Positions 1 to 8,167 of a DNA stretch of 34,824 bases are shown in pieces. Both the position numbers and the translations under genes were made by a program. The stretch is from Pirellulales bacterium (GTDB taxonomy: Bacteria > Planctomycetota > Planctomycetia > Pirellulales > DATAWG01). Positions within the stretch are counted from its first letter, which is position 1. Every line of letters starts with the position of its first letter. The stretch spans positions 1 to 34,824 of the forward strand of contig DATAWG010000119.1 in NCBI GenBank assembly GCA_036267355.1, in the 5' to 3' direction. Below the pieces are notes generated by a model that saw nothing but the letters and a program-made list of their open reading frames with translations, had not been told where the DNA came from and made no database searches.

Positions 1-54
1 CTGTCGAACGTCCTCCAGTCCCGCGGAGAGGATACGTGTCTTGCTGCCATTCAT
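1..54 (-). CDS. 5' end of an unidentified gene, running off the left edge
   Basis: Reading leftwards from 54 there is an ATG followed by 18 open codons (MNGSKTRILSAGLEDVRQ) up to the window edge. A GGAG Shine-Dalgarno-like motif lies about 9 nt upstream of this ATG on the minus strand, which is why I chose this start. The gene would lie downstream of the dehydrogenase at 287-1018 on the same strand, with about 230 nt between them. Too little is visible to name a family. It could also be a chance open frame, since 54 nt is short. Confidence 0.4.
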   Translation of the reverse strand, partial: MNGSKTRILSAGLEDVRQ

Positions 55-286
55 CGGCTGTCACTCCAGAAGGTCGTGTGCGGACAGCCCACGGTAGCAC
101 ACGCCTCAAAACGGTTCATACACGCTTGCCGGAAGGACACAACTAACGCTGGCGGCGCGGCTTGGCTATTTGTCCCCAGACGCGTCCGAGACATTGTCCC
201 GGCAAGCCAACGAAACGGTGATGGTCCTCGCGGGCCTGCGCCCTGCTTTTTTACCTGTAGCCTGTAGCCTCAAGTCTGTAGCCTAC
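55..286. other. Intergenic gap with one CTGTAGCCT repeat arm
   Basis: No convincing gene is seen between the left-edge gene and the dehydrogenase stop. The open frames here have no coding character or recognisable domain. The right end (253-286) holds three close copies of the CTGTAGCCT motif. The same motif fills the gap between the MoxR and DUF58 genes at 8073-8163. Confidence 0.6.
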
Positions 287-288
287 CT
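253..288. repeat. CTGTAGCCT repeat arm
   Basis: Three close copies of a CTGTAGCCT-like motif abut the stop codon of the minus-strand dehydrogenase (stop at 287-289). The right half of the palindrome at 8073-8163 has the same order of motifs, so this looks like a single arm of that repeat family. It may act as a 3' hairpin component or be a degenerate mobile repeat. The function is unknown. Confidence 0.6.
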
Positions 289-1018
289 ACGCGTACTCCT
301 GCGTCGTCGGCTTGATGACGATCTCGGCCACGTGGGCGCGCGGCGGCAGGCAGGCGATCATCACGGCGGCGGCTCCGACGTCTTCCGGCTGCAAGATGCG
401 GCCGCGTTGCTCGGCGGTGAGCGGCACGGGGCGGCGCTCGAGGATCGGCGTGTCGACTTCGCCGGGATAGATGTTCGTGACGCGGATGCCGTTTCGCCCT
501 TCCTCGAGTGTGGCAAAGGTGCCGAGCGCGGTCGCGGCGAATTTCGACGCACAGTAGGCCACGCCCGCCAGCCGCAGCGCTCGTTTGCCCGCGATCGACG
601 ACACGTTGATGATCAGCCCGTCGCCCCGGCTGCGCATCTGCGGCAACACGGCCTGCATGCAGTGAAACGTGCCGCTGAGGTTGATATCCAAAAGCATCTG
701 CCAATCCTCGGGCGTGGTGTCGGCCAGCGCGCGGTGGACGACGTTCGTGCCGGCCGAGTTGACTAAAATATCGACATGCCCGAGTTCCCTCGTCGCCCAT
801 TGAAATAGTTGCTCGACACTGGCTCGATCAGCGACATCGACCGAATGGCAGAGCATCGGCGCCGACCGGGCATGCTTTGCCGCGGCTTCCAGCAACACAT
901 CCGCCCGCCGCCCCGCGATCGCCACCCGGCAGCCCTCGGCCGCGAGCGCGACGGCGATCCCCAGGCCAATGCCGGTGCCGCCACCGGTTACGACCGCATT
1001 TTTTCCCTGTAGTTTCAT
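287..1018 (-). CDS. Short-chain dehydrogenase/reductase (YdfG/COG4221-like)
   Basis: A 243-residue classical SDR, predicted to be a cytosolic NAD(P)-dependent oxidoreductase acting on a hydroxyl or keto group of unknown substrate. Seen directly: the cofactor loop TGGGTGIG at residues 11-18, VNSAG at 86-90, and a complete catalytic tetrad (N113, S141, Y155, K159 in YCASK). The C-terminal part resembles the YdfG-like subgroup (PGEVDTPI, then an LQPEDVGAA segment). A longer frame extends upstream to 1162, but the natural SDR start is MKLQGKNAVVTGG, so I chose the ATG at 1018. Its Shine-Dalgarno signal is weak. It is divergent from the RDD gene (about 209 nt between starts). Substrate cannot be inferred from context. 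Confidence 0.88.
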   Translation of the reverse strand: MKLQGKNAVVTGGGTGIGLGIAVALAAEGCRVAIAGRRADVLLEAAAKHARSAPMLCHSVDVADRASVEQLFQWATRELGHVDILVNSAGTNVVHRALADTTPEDWQMLLDINLSGTFHCMQAVLPQMRSRGDGLIINVSSIAGKRALRLAGVAYCASKFAATALGTFATLEEGRNGIRVTNIYPGEVDTPILERRPVPLTAEQRGRILQPEDVGAAAVMIACLPPRAHVAEIVIKPTTQEYA

Positions 1019-1227
1019 AATCTTTTTCGTCCCGTTCGTGTGATTTATGGTTTCCAACGTTCGGCCAGTGGTCGCGTCCGTTTTTACCGCGATTCGGCGG
1101 AAGAGCAAGAGGCAGATCACCCGCGGAGCACCATTCGCTTGCGGCGGCGGGCTGCGTGGCAAATAATGGGGGCGTCTACCGCTGGGCAGCCACGTTCGAT
1201 CGCTTTCGACCCTCTGCGCGTTTTCCG

Positions 1228-2184
1228 ATGCAAAAAGCCGGGCCTCAAATCGACTCGCGGATCGAAGTCGTCACGCCGGAAAATATCGCCTTTCAATATC
1301 GCGTGGCCGGGCCATTTCGGCGGATGCCGGCCTATCTGATCGATATTTTGATCCGTATTGCGGCGATCTTGATGGCCCGCTGGGCCATTCTGTTGCTTGG
1401 TTTTGCTGGCGGCGAAGGAATCCTCGGCTTCGGATTTGGAATGCTGCTCGTGATCTGGTTTGTTTTGGATTGGTTCTACGGCGGATTGTTCGAGACATTT
1501 TGGAATGGCCAGACGCCCGGCAAATGGGCCGTCGGGATCCGAGTCGTCGCCACCGACGGCCAGCCGATCAATGCCCTGCAGGCCGTGATGCGCAATGTGC
1601 TCCGCGTCGCCGACGCCCTGCCGGTGCTGACGTTGCCGCTATTCGGCGGCATACCGCTGTCGATATTTACCTATCAAGTCGGCCTGTGGGTCCCGGCGTT
1701 CAACGATCGCTACCAGCGGCTTGGCGACCTGGCTTGCGGGACGATGGTCGTGATCGAGCAGGGACACCCGCTCTACGGCGTCGTGAAGATCACCGAGCCG
1801 GAAGCCATCCGGCTGGCGGATTTGATTCCGCACAATTTTGTTGTGTCTCGCAGCCTTGCCCGGACACTCTCGCTCTATGTGGATCGGCGACGGGGCCTGT
1901 CGTGGACACGGCGATTCGAAATCGCTCGGCCGCTGGCCGAACCGCTGCGAACCATGTTCAACTTTCCGCCGCAAACGAACCCTGACCTGCTTCTGGCGGC
2001 GGTGTATTATCGAGCGTTCAATGCCCCGGCCGACACCGGTCCCGGCCGCCGCAGCGCTGCAGTTCCGCCGGTGGCGGCACCGCAACCGGCGGCGGTGCCC
2101 CTTTGGAATTCTCCGGAGCCGGCGACACAATCGACGACCGCACGATTTTCGGAAATAGAAAACTACCTGGATCGAATCAGTTGA
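1228..2184 (+). CDS. RDD family membrane protein
   Basis: A 318-residue integral membrane protein with an N-terminal RDD domain (about residues 25-175). Characteristic residues are visible: FRRMPAYLIDI (Arg 31/32 and Asp 39), a hydrophobic pair of helices around 40-85, the PGKWAVGIRVV loop, and RYQRLGDLACG with Asp 167. The C-terminal 130 residues are soluble, Pro/Ala-rich and not recognisable. RDD proteins are poorly understood; some have been linked to ion transport. It is the first gene of the block ending with MoxR and DUF58, where RDD and SpoIIM-like partners recur together, so a role in envelope homeostasis with the ATPase is likely but inferred. I prefer the ATG at 1228 to an in-frame ATG at 1156 because homologous-looking sequence begins only after it. 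Confidence 0.85.
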   Translation: MQKAGPQIDSRIEVVTPENIAFQYRVAGPFRRMPAYLIDILIRIAAILMARWAILLLGFAGGEGILGFGFGMLLVIWFVLDWFYGGLFETFWNGQTPGKWAVGIRVVATDGQPINALQAVMRNVLRVADALPVLTLPLFGGIPLSIFTYQVGLWVPAFNDRYQRLGDLACGTMVVIEQGHPLYGVVKITEPEAIRLADLIPHNFVVSRSLARTLSLYVDRRRGLSWTRRFEIARPLAEPLRTMFNFPPQTNPDLLLAAVYYRAFNAPADTGPGRRSAAVPPVAAPQPAAVPLWNSPEPATQSTTARFSEIENYLDRIS

Positions 2185-2192
2185 TATCGAAG

Positions 2193-2210
2193 CCCGAAAC
2201 CGCCAGCGAG
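2193..2210. repeat. Interspersed 18-bp repeat (CCGAAACCGCCAGCGAG type)
   Basis: A short motif just after the RDD stop. Near-identical copies lie at 26683-26701 and 27621-27639, with a divergent one at 6552-6568. All sit in gaps between genes. Role unknown. Confidence 0.6.
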
Positions 2211-2271
2211 CTACAAAGGCGTCGCCGCCAAACTTCCTGACACGAGCCTCTGTCTCCTGATCTCTTGCTTT

Positions 2272-2301
2272 CTCGCCCCTCGCCCCTAACCCCTCGCCCC
2301 T
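2272..2301. repeat. CGCCCCT low-complexity repeat before the SpoIIM-like gene
   Basis: Three copies of CGCCCCT (2274, 2281 and 2295) with linking C-rich sequence end 3 nt before the TTG start at 2305. The complement of the same kind of sequence appears inside dnaE near 14636-14660. It leaves no room for a normal Shine-Dalgarno site, so the following start may depend on other signals. Confidence 0.5.
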
Positions 2302-2304
2302 GAC

Positions 2305-3318
2305 TTGAAAGTCGCCGAACTTCTCGATACTCGACGCGACAACTGGCGGCAACTCGAGCAGTTGTGCGTTCAGATGGAAGGCCGCGGCCGGCGCCGATTG
2401 GGCGGGGCTGGCACGGCTCGCTTCGCTTCGCTCTATCGCGCGGCCTGCGCCGATCTGGCCTTGGCCGACGCTTACAATCTTCCGGCTGGAACGGTCGCGT
2501 ATCTGCATCGGCTCGTGGCCAGGGCACACAATCAACTCTATCGCAGCCGGCGATTCGATCTCGCGCGTTGGGGACACGAACTGTTTCATGAAGTGCCGCG
2601 GCGATTGCGGCAAGACGCATGCCTGCGGGCAGCGCTATTGATCTTTTGGGGTTTGTTCTTCGCCGCGTTTCTTTTCGGACGGCAATCGCCCGAATTTCTC
2701 AACACGCTCGTCGGCAAGGAGCAACTCGAGGGCATCCGCGATATGTATTCGCAATCGGTCGCCCGCGAAAATGCGTCCGTCTCCGGCCTGATGAACGGCT
2801 TCTATATTCAGCACAATATCGGGATCGCGTTGGAATGTTTTGCCTGGGGGCTTGTGTTCGGAATCGGTGGGCTCGTGGATCTCGCATTCAACGCGATCCA
2901 ACTCGGCGCGATTTTCGGTTTCATGACGACCGTGCCCGAATGGCATAACTTTTCGCAATTTGTCACCGCTCACGGCCCGTTCGAGCTGACGGCAATCGCT
3001 TTGTCGGCGGCCGCCGGAATGCGACTGGGCTTTTCGATCATCGACACGGGCGGCTTGAGCCGCATCGCTTCGCTGCAGCAGGCAGGCCGCGAGGCGATGC
3101 CGACCATGGGAGCGGCCATGGTGATGCTCGCCATGGCGGCATTGATCGAGGCGTTTCTTTCTCCGTCCGCGGCGCCGTACGCCGTCAAAGTGTCGGTGGC
3201 GGTCGTGTCGGCAATATTGCTGTTTTTTTATCTCTTCGTGCTCGGCCGGCCACGAGCGCAAGCCGATGGGGCGGTAGCTCCGCTGGTCATGTTGCAGGAG
3301 CCCGTCCGTGCAACTTGA
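2305..3318 (+). CDS. Stage II sporulation protein M (SpoIIM/COG1300) family membrane protein
   Basis: A 337-residue protein with a charged, cytosolic N-terminal third (1-100) and four to five membrane helices from about residue 108 on. The family hallmark is the segment beginning QHNIGIALECF, with Gly-rich helices and an internal Asn (FNAIQLG). SpoIIM proteins are widespread in non-sporulating bacteria, so the name does not imply sporulation. In Bacillus the protein works with the DMP peptidoglycan hydrolase complex, but such partners are not visible here. The start is TTG at 2305, chosen because MKVAELLDTRRDNWRQLE is the typical family N-terminus. The 3' end overlaps the next gene by 11 nt, suggesting translational coupling. 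Confidence 0.85.
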   Translation: MKVAELLDTRRDNWRQLEQLCVQMEGRGRRRLGGAGTARFASLYRAACADLALADAYNLPAGTVAYLHRLVARAHNQLYRSRRFDLARWGHELFHEVPRRLRQDACLRAALLIFWGLFFAAFLFGRQSPEFLNTLVGKEQLEGIRDMYSQSVARENASVSGLMNGFYIQHNIGIALECFAWGLVFGIGGLVDLAFNAIQLGAIFGFMTTVPEWHNFSQFVTAHGPFELTAIALSAAAGMRLGFSIIDTGGLSRIASLQQAGREAMPTMGAAMVMLAMAALIEAFLSPSAAPYAVKVSVAVVSAILLFFYLFVLGRPRAQADGAVAPLVMLQEPVRAT

Positions 3319-4180
3319 CAACACCCGCATCGTGATTCGCGAGCGCGATTTTCCCGACATCCTCGATCTCTCGCTCCGAACTTTGCGTTTCTACATTTTC
3401 CCCTGGGCGACGCTGAGCATCATCGGAGCGCTGCCGTTTGCACTGTTGAACGGCTGGCTGCTCAGCCTGTTCGAGCCGACTTACCGGTTTACTGGATCGC
3501 ATGTCGTCGCGCATGCATTCAATCCGGCGCTATATATCTATCGGCTCACGATTTTGACGGTGTGGGAATTGCCTTTGGCCGCGGCGCCGCTGACGCGCTA
3601 TTTCGGCCATGCGTTGTTTCTCGATCGGCCCAGTTCGAGCCGCATTGCCCGCGAGCTGCGCGACTCGCTTCCGCAATTGTTCATCTACCAGGTGCTGTTG
3701 CGCGGGCTGCTGATCTTGCCGGCATTGATCGATTGGTGGGCGTTTTTCTTGATGCTTTTGTGGTTGGTGCCGTTCGTCTATTCGCCCTACTTGAACGAGA
3801 TTATTTTGCTCGAGCGGAATCCGTTTTCCGCTCGGCCGGGCCGCATCACGACCAGCCGGCGTTCGAATTCGCTGCACGCGGGTTCGCGGAGCACGCTTTT
3901 CAGCCGATTTCTCGTGTCGATGCTGTTCGGCGTGGTGATGACTTGCGGATTGGCGCTAAGCCTGTGGTACATTCGAGGGCTGCTGACACACCACTGGGAA
4001 CGAACCGGCGCGGTTTATACGATCGGCGTTCCGGCGGCGATGTGGACCGTGGCAGCTTATTTCGCGGTCGTCCGTTATTTGAGTTATCTTGATTTACGGA
4101 TTCGTCGCGAAGGCTGGGAAGTCGAGTTGCAAGTCCGTGCCGAAGCCGATCGGCTGGCCGGATTGCGTGCGGAAGTGTAA
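3308..4180 (+). CDS. Unnamed multi-pass membrane protein of the RDD/SpoIIM/MoxR block
   Basis: A 290-residue protein starting with GTG at 3308, overlapping the SpoIIM-like gene by 11 nt. I do not recognise a named domain. It has about five to six hydrophobic segments (around residues 28-55, 78-95, 118-160, 200-225 and 235-260). It ends in a charged amphipathic tail, starting RYLSYLDLRIRREGWEVE, that looks conserved and probably faces the cytosol. Its position between SpoIIM-like and DUF4129 genes and the overlapping start make it part of the same transcription unit. By context it is probably a partner of those proteins in the membrane. Confidence 0.75.
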   Translation: MQLDNTRIVIRERDFPDILDLSLRTLRFYIFPWATLSIIGALPFALLNGWLLSLFEPTYRFTGSHVVAHAFNPALYIYRLTILTVWELPLAAAPLTRYFGHALFLDRPSSSRIARELRDSLPQLFIYQVLLRGLLILPALIDWWAFFLMLLWLVPFVYSPYLNEIILLERNPFSARPGRITTSRRSNSLHAGSRSTLFSRFLVSMLFGVVMTCGLALSLWYIRGLLTHHWERTGAVYTIGVPAAMWTVAAYFAVVRYLSYLDLRIRREGWEVELQVRAEADRLAGLRAEV

Positions 4181-4193
4181 GGCAGAATTCGAA

Positions 4194-5273
4194 ATGAACC
4201 GGATCGACAATCCGCAGATTTCTTGTGGGGCGACGCCCAGCGTAGCAGGCACACTCCGTGTGCCGTCTGCGCTCCGCAGTGCGCTTTGCGCCACTTGGCG
4301 CCGAATGCCATTGCCCGCGGGTCGAACAGTGCCGCATCGCGCTCGCAATCCGCGCCATTCTCTCGATGGTTTGCAATTCCTACTGCTGTGCGCGGTCGGA
4401 ATTACGCTGGCATTCACCTTTGCCGAGCGTGCCGCGGCAGTGGGTGCCGACCCGCCCGACAGCGCCGCCGCTCCCACAGCCTCCAATACCGACCCAGCCG
4501 TGCGTTCCGGCGCAAAAGCGCTGCAAACGGACGATCATTTCCCTTGGTACGACGCCGAACATGATGCGTTGCGTCCGGTCGTGCTGCGGACGATCAAAGA
4601 CGGCGGCCAAGGAGATTCAAAAGACTTCAATTCGCGGCTCCGCAATCATCACGGCCGCTTGTCGCATGGCGGCGACGGAAGCGGACACGGATCGGGCGGC
4701 AAGGGCTCCGGCGGCGGTGATTCGTCGCAAGACAATTCGTCGTCGCCTGGCTTTTCAATGCCGGCCGTCAGCGCCCCATGGCTGATCTGGGTTGCCTGGA
4801 TCGTCATCGGCGGCGTGCTTGTCTTCTTGGTCGTGATGCTGATTCGGGCATTTTTGAATCGTGAAGCCCGCAAGGCAAAAACCTCGGAGGGTGAATCAAT
4901 TGCAGCCGAGGACGACGACGACCGGCTCGACGCGTTGCCGATTCCCGCGGCGCGTCCGAAGGGCACCCTGCTGGAAGAAGCCCGGCGCTCGTACGAAACA
5001 GGCGATTACAACAGCGCGATCGTCTATCTCTACAGCTACCATTTGCTCCGGCTCGATCAAAACCAATGGATTCGCGTCGCCAAGGGCAAGACGAACCGGC
5101 AGTATCTGCGCGAATTGTCGGGCCGCGGTGAGTTGCAGGCCGTGTTGGCCCGCGCAATGGTGCCCTTCGAAGACGTTTATTTCGGCAACCATTCGTTGGA
5201 TCGAGCCCGCTTCGAAGCTTGCTGGAACGATGTCGAGCGATTCGATCGCCTCGTCGAGAGGACCTCGCCATGA
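4194..5273 (+). CDS. DUF4129 domain-containing membrane protein
   Basis: A protein of up to 359 residues with a hydrophobic segment at about 60-80, a Gly/His/Ser/Asp-rich periplasmic-looking region (about 150-185), a second membrane helix (about 195-220) and a C-terminal DUF4129 domain (about 255-355). The domain signature is seen as ARRSYETGDYNSAIVYLY and then GKTNRQYLREL. The family often lies next to MoxR and DUF58 genes and is not biochemically defined. The first about 50 codons are translated from repeat DNA (see 4248-4266), so the true start is uncertain. In-frame alternatives are ATG 4305 and TTG 4371, the latter directly before the hydrophobic segment. The stop overlaps the next ATG (ATGA). 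Confidence 0.82.
   Translation: MNRIDNPQISCGATPSVAGTLRVPSALRSALCATWRRMPLPAGRTVPHRARNPRHSLDGLQFLLLCAVGITLAFTFAERAAAVGADPPDSAAAPTASNTDPAVRSGAKALQTDDHFPWYDAEHDALRPVVLRTIKDGGQGDSKDFNSRLRNHHGRLSHGGDGSGHGSGGKGSGGGDSSQDNSSSPGFSMPAVSAPWLIWVAWIVIGGVLVFLVVMLIRAFLNREARKAKTSEGESIAAEDDDDRLDALPIPAARPKGTLLEEARRSYETGDYNSAIVYLYSYHLLRLDQNQWIRVAKGKTNRQYLRELSGRGELQAVLARAMVPFEDVYFGNHSLDRARFEACWNDVERFDRLVERTSP
4248..4266. repeat. Arm of the GGCACACTCCGTGTGCCGT repeat, inside the DUF4129 reading frame
   Basis: This 19-bp sequence is identical to the arms of the palindrome at 17568-17643, and the flanking bases (GTAGCA before, GCGCTCCG after) also match that element. Here a single arm is read in frame as GTLRVPS-type codons near the N-terminus of the DUF4129 protein. 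Confidence 0.8.
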
Positions 5274-6511
5274 GCCGCTCGCTGGCTGAATGCGCTCGTT
5301 TATCCATCGTTTTGCTGGGTGTGCTTTTGGTTGCCCAGCTCGGTTGTGCCCGGCGCGAAGGCGACGATTCGCTCCAAGGCGACTACGGGCAAAATCATGG
5401 CGAACGGTTTTCGGCCAGCGTCAATGGTCTGACGGTTCTCGCCGACATGTTGACCGAAGCCGGAGACACCGTCAGCACACGCGAAGAATTGTCGCCCGTA
5501 TTGCAGGAAGAAGCCGATGCGATTATTTGGGCGCCGGATGATTTCGCTGTTCCGGATCCCGACACGTGCCAGAAGATCGACGATTGGTTGCGGGCGAAGG
5601 AAAACCGCACGTTCGTGTACATCGGCCGCGATTTCGATGCCCGGCCCGTGTATTGGCAACAAATCGTGGCCCAGGCCGCCCCGGCGGATCGTGAAAAATA
5701 TCAGAAAGAACTCGATCAATCCAAAGCATGGTTCACCCTCGATCGAACCGCGGTGCCGCAGAGCGCGCGGTGCGAATGGTTCTCGATCGACGGCACGGCG
5801 CCGCATCGCGATGTCCGCTCGCTCGATGGCCCCTGGGCCGATGGCATCGATGCCTCGAAGGTTGCCATCGAACTAAACAGCCGGCTCATCCCTTCCGACG
5901 ATGCAAAAAACCTGCTGGCCTGCGGCGACGCCGCTGGCGACATGCTCGTCAGCGAGCAATCGTTCGATGTCCTGGCCCCCAAAATCCGCTGGCTCGCCGG
6001 AACGCACACGAGCAATCTGCTTCTGGTGGCCAATGGCTCGTTTCTGTTCAACGAGCCGCTGGTGAACCACGAGCATCGCAAGCTCGCCGGCCAATTGATC
6101 GAAGCGGTCGGCAAAGCGAAGCACGTGGTGATTCTCGACAGCCAGAATCACCGCCCGGTCGCCTTCGACAGCGACAACGGCGGGGGCAACAACGACAATC
6201 CTCCACCCGAGCAACCGCCGCAGAGCATGCTCGACATATTCAACGTTTGGCCGCTGAGCGCGATTTTGGTTCAATGGGGCGTTTTGATCGTGGCGCTCTG
6301 TTTTGCAAAATGGCCCATCTTCGGTCCGCCGCGCGATCCGCCGCCGCCGCCAGCCTCCGACTTCGGGCGGCACGTCGATGCGCTTGGGGCCGCGATGGCC
6401 GTGACCGGCGATGCCGAATATGCCAAATCACGCGTGCAGCAATACCGCCAAATGCGCGACATCGCCGGCTCCCGCGCGATCAACCGCACGAACGTGAAGA
6501 AACAGAGTTGA
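5270..6511 (+). CDS. DUF4350 domain-containing membrane-anchored protein
   Basis: A 413-residue protein. The N-terminus is hydrophobic (about residues 10-26) and ends in a Cys (QLGC), so it may be a lipoprotein, although the lipobox is not canonical. The DUF4350 region follows: HGERFSASVNGLTVLADML and a predicted Rossmann-like half with EADAIIWAPDDF and RTFVYIGRDFD. A transmembrane helix at about 323-347 is followed by a Pro-rich stretch and a cytosolic tail. DUF4350 proteins usually sit beside MoxR and DUF58 genes, as here. The ATG at 5270 overlaps the stop of the DUF4129 gene, so translational coupling is likely. Confidence 0.83.
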   Translation: MSRSLAECARLSIVLLGVLLVAQLGCARREGDDSLQGDYGQNHGERFSASVNGLTVLADMLTEAGDTVSTREELSPVLQEEADAIIWAPDDFAVPDPDTCQKIDDWLRAKENRTFVYIGRDFDARPVYWQQIVAQAAPADREKYQKELDQSKAWFTLDRTAVPQSARCEWFSIDGTAPHRDVRSLDGPWADGIDASKVAIELNSRLIPSDDAKNLLACGDAAGDMLVSEQSFDVLAPKIRWLAGTHTSNLLLVANGSFLFNEPLVNHEHRKLAGQLIEAVGKAKHVVILDSQNHRPVAFDSDNGGGNNDNPPPEQPPQSMLDIFNVWPLSAILVQWGVLIVALCFAKWPIFGPPRDPPPPPASDFGRHVDALGAAMAVTGDAEYAKSRVQQYRQMRDIAGSRAINRTNVKKQS

Positions 6512-6551
6512 AAAATACTCGCGCAAAGCTTTTGCAAGAACGACACACTAG

Positions 6552-6568
6552 CCCGAAGCATAAGCGAG
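6552..6568. repeat. Divergent copy of the CCGAA...AGCGAG interspersed repeat
   Basis: The sequence CCCGAAGCATAAGCGAG lies in the 157-nt gap between the DUF4350 and MoxR genes. It shares the CCGAA and AAGCGAG ends with the copies at 2193, 26683 and 27621. Confidence 0.45.
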
Positions 6569-6668
6569 GAACGGCGCACCGCCGAGGTTCGCTCTTGCTG
6601 TTTACTCCGCACACGGGTGCCGCGGTTGATCCACTTCGAGTTTGCTCAAGGCCAGGAAATCGCATCTT

Positions 6669-8066
6669 ATGACCGACTCTGTTGTGCCACCGGTGACGGC
6701 GCTCCCCGGAAACCTAATCGAATTTCGCTGCCCGCAGTGCCAAAAACTGCTCCGCATTGGATCGTCGGCCGCAGGCGGGCAAGCCCGTTGCCCGAACTGC
6801 ACCGCGGTCGTGATGGTGCCGAACGTCGAGTCGAACGCGGCGCCGACTCCGGCGTTCGCTCCGGCGACGCCGCCCATCCCTGTCGCTGCCAAGCCGCCCG
6901 AGTTGCCGTTCCACAGCATGCCGCCGCGAAACGTTGATGGCCCGCCCGCCTTTTCGACTCCAGCGTCGCCCGCCGCGGCGATGTCGCCCTCCGCCGGGCC
7001 AATGAATCATGTCGCCGCATCGCTACAGCCGGCCGCGATTATTCCGCCGGCTCAGCCCGCAGGCACAACACCGGCTGTTGCCGCCGGCGCGCTGCTTCGA
7101 CCGCCGGCATCGCAAACGCCCACCAAGGCGCTGTTCGACAGAATCGTCGCCGAGATTCGCAAGATCTACATCGGCCAAGACGAATTGGTCTTGGGCACGC
7201 TCGTGGCCTTGTTTTCCAGCGGGCATGTGCTGATCGAAAGCGTTCCCGGCTTGGGCAAGACACTTTTTGTTCGCACGCTGGGCCGCGTGCTCGGCTGCCG
7301 GTTCGGCCGTATCCAATTCACCGCCGACCTGATGCCATCCGACATCACCGGCGCACCGATCTTCGACATGAAGACGCAAGAATTTCGTTTTCATCCCGGT
7401 CCGGTGTTCACGCAGTTTCTTCTGGCCGATGAAATCAACCGCGCCCCGGCCAAGACGCACGCGGCACTGCTCGAAATCATGCAGGAATACCGCGTCACGG
7501 TCGAACGCACGAGCCACAAGCTCGACCGGCCATTTTTGGTGATGGCCACGCAAAATCCGATCGAAAGCGAAGGCACCTACAACCTGCCCGAAGCGCAGTT
7601 GGACCGCTTCATGTTCAAGATCATCGCCGATTATCCGACGACCGAGGAAGAAGCCAACGTGCTCAAGATGCACAGCCAACAAGTCGACCTTGATGCAAGG
7701 CTGGCTCAAGATCTGCAAACGATCACCTCGCCGCAGGAAATCAATGCCACGACGCGGGCTTGCGGCGAAGTGCGCGTCGACGATCGGCTGATCGACTACA
7801 TCAACAAGCTGGTGCGCCGCACTCGGCAATGGCCGCAGTTCCACCTCGGCGCGTCGCCGCGAGCGGGAATCGCGCTGGTGCAAGGCGCCCGCACCCTGGC
7901 GGCCTTCAATGGCCGCGACTATTCCGTGCCCGACGATGTGGTGCAAATCGCCCTGCCCGCGCTGCGGCACCGCGTGATCCTCACCGCCGAAGCCGACGTC
8001 GAGGGCCTGCGTGTCGACGATCAGTTGCGCGAAATGATCCGTACTGTCGAAGTTCCCCGCCTGTAG
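6669..8066 (+). CDS. MoxR-type AAA+ ATPase with N-terminal zinc-ribbon-like extension
   Basis: A 465-residue protein. Residues 155-465 are a MoxR ATPase: Walker A VPGLGKT near 192-198, Walker B LLADEIN at 251-257, ATQNPIE sensor region, and an LPEAQLDRFM arginine-finger segment. MoxR ATPases are chaperone-like and usually act with a partner carrying a von Willebrand A domain, here the DUF58 protein downstream. Unusually, the ATPase is preceded by CPQC (21-24) and CPNC (41-44), a likely zinc ribbon, and a Pro/Ala linker of about 100 residues. Typical MoxR proteins are about 310-330 residues. The ATG at 6669 has an AGGAAA about 10 nt upstream; an in-frame TTG at 6642 is less likely. Confidence 0.93.
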   Translation: MTDSVVPPVTALPGNLIEFRCPQCQKLLRIGSSAAGGQARCPNCTAVVMVPNVESNAAPTPAFAPATPPIPVAAKPPELPFHSMPPRNVDGPPAFSTPASPAAAMSPSAGPMNHVAASLQPAAIIPPAQPAGTTPAVAAGALLRPPASQTPTKALFDRIVAEIRKIYIGQDELVLGTLVALFSSGHVLIESVPGLGKTLFVRTLGRVLGCRFGRIQFTADLMPSDITGAPIFDMKTQEFRFHPGPVFTQFLLADEINRAPAKTHAALLEIMQEYRVTVERTSHKLDRPFLVMATQNPIESEGTYNLPEAQLDRFMFKIIADYPTTEEEANVLKMHSQQVDLDARLAQDLQTITSPQEINATTRACGEVRVDDRLIDYINKLVRRTRQWPQFHLGASPRAGIALVQGARTLAAFNGRDYSVPDDVVQIALPALRHRVILTAEADVEGLRVDDQLREMIRTVEVPRL

Positions 8067-8072
8067 GCGGGA

Positions 8073-8163
8073 GGCTGTAGGCTACAGGCTGTAGGCTACA
8101 GGTACGAGGACAAGCGAAACGCTCGGTTTTTTTCCTGTAGCCTTGAGTCTGTAGCCTTTAGCC
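8073..8163. repeat. Imperfect 91-bp palindrome of CTGTAGGCTACAG motifs
   Basis: The left arm (8073-8102) and the reverse complement of the right arm (8134-8163) agree at about 25 of 30 positions, so the RNA could fold into a long hairpin with a loop of about 31 nt. It fills the whole gap between the MoxR stop and the DUF58 start. It could modulate the relative expression of the two genes. The right arm recurs at 253-288. Confidence 0.75.
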
Positions 8164-8167
8164 TCCT

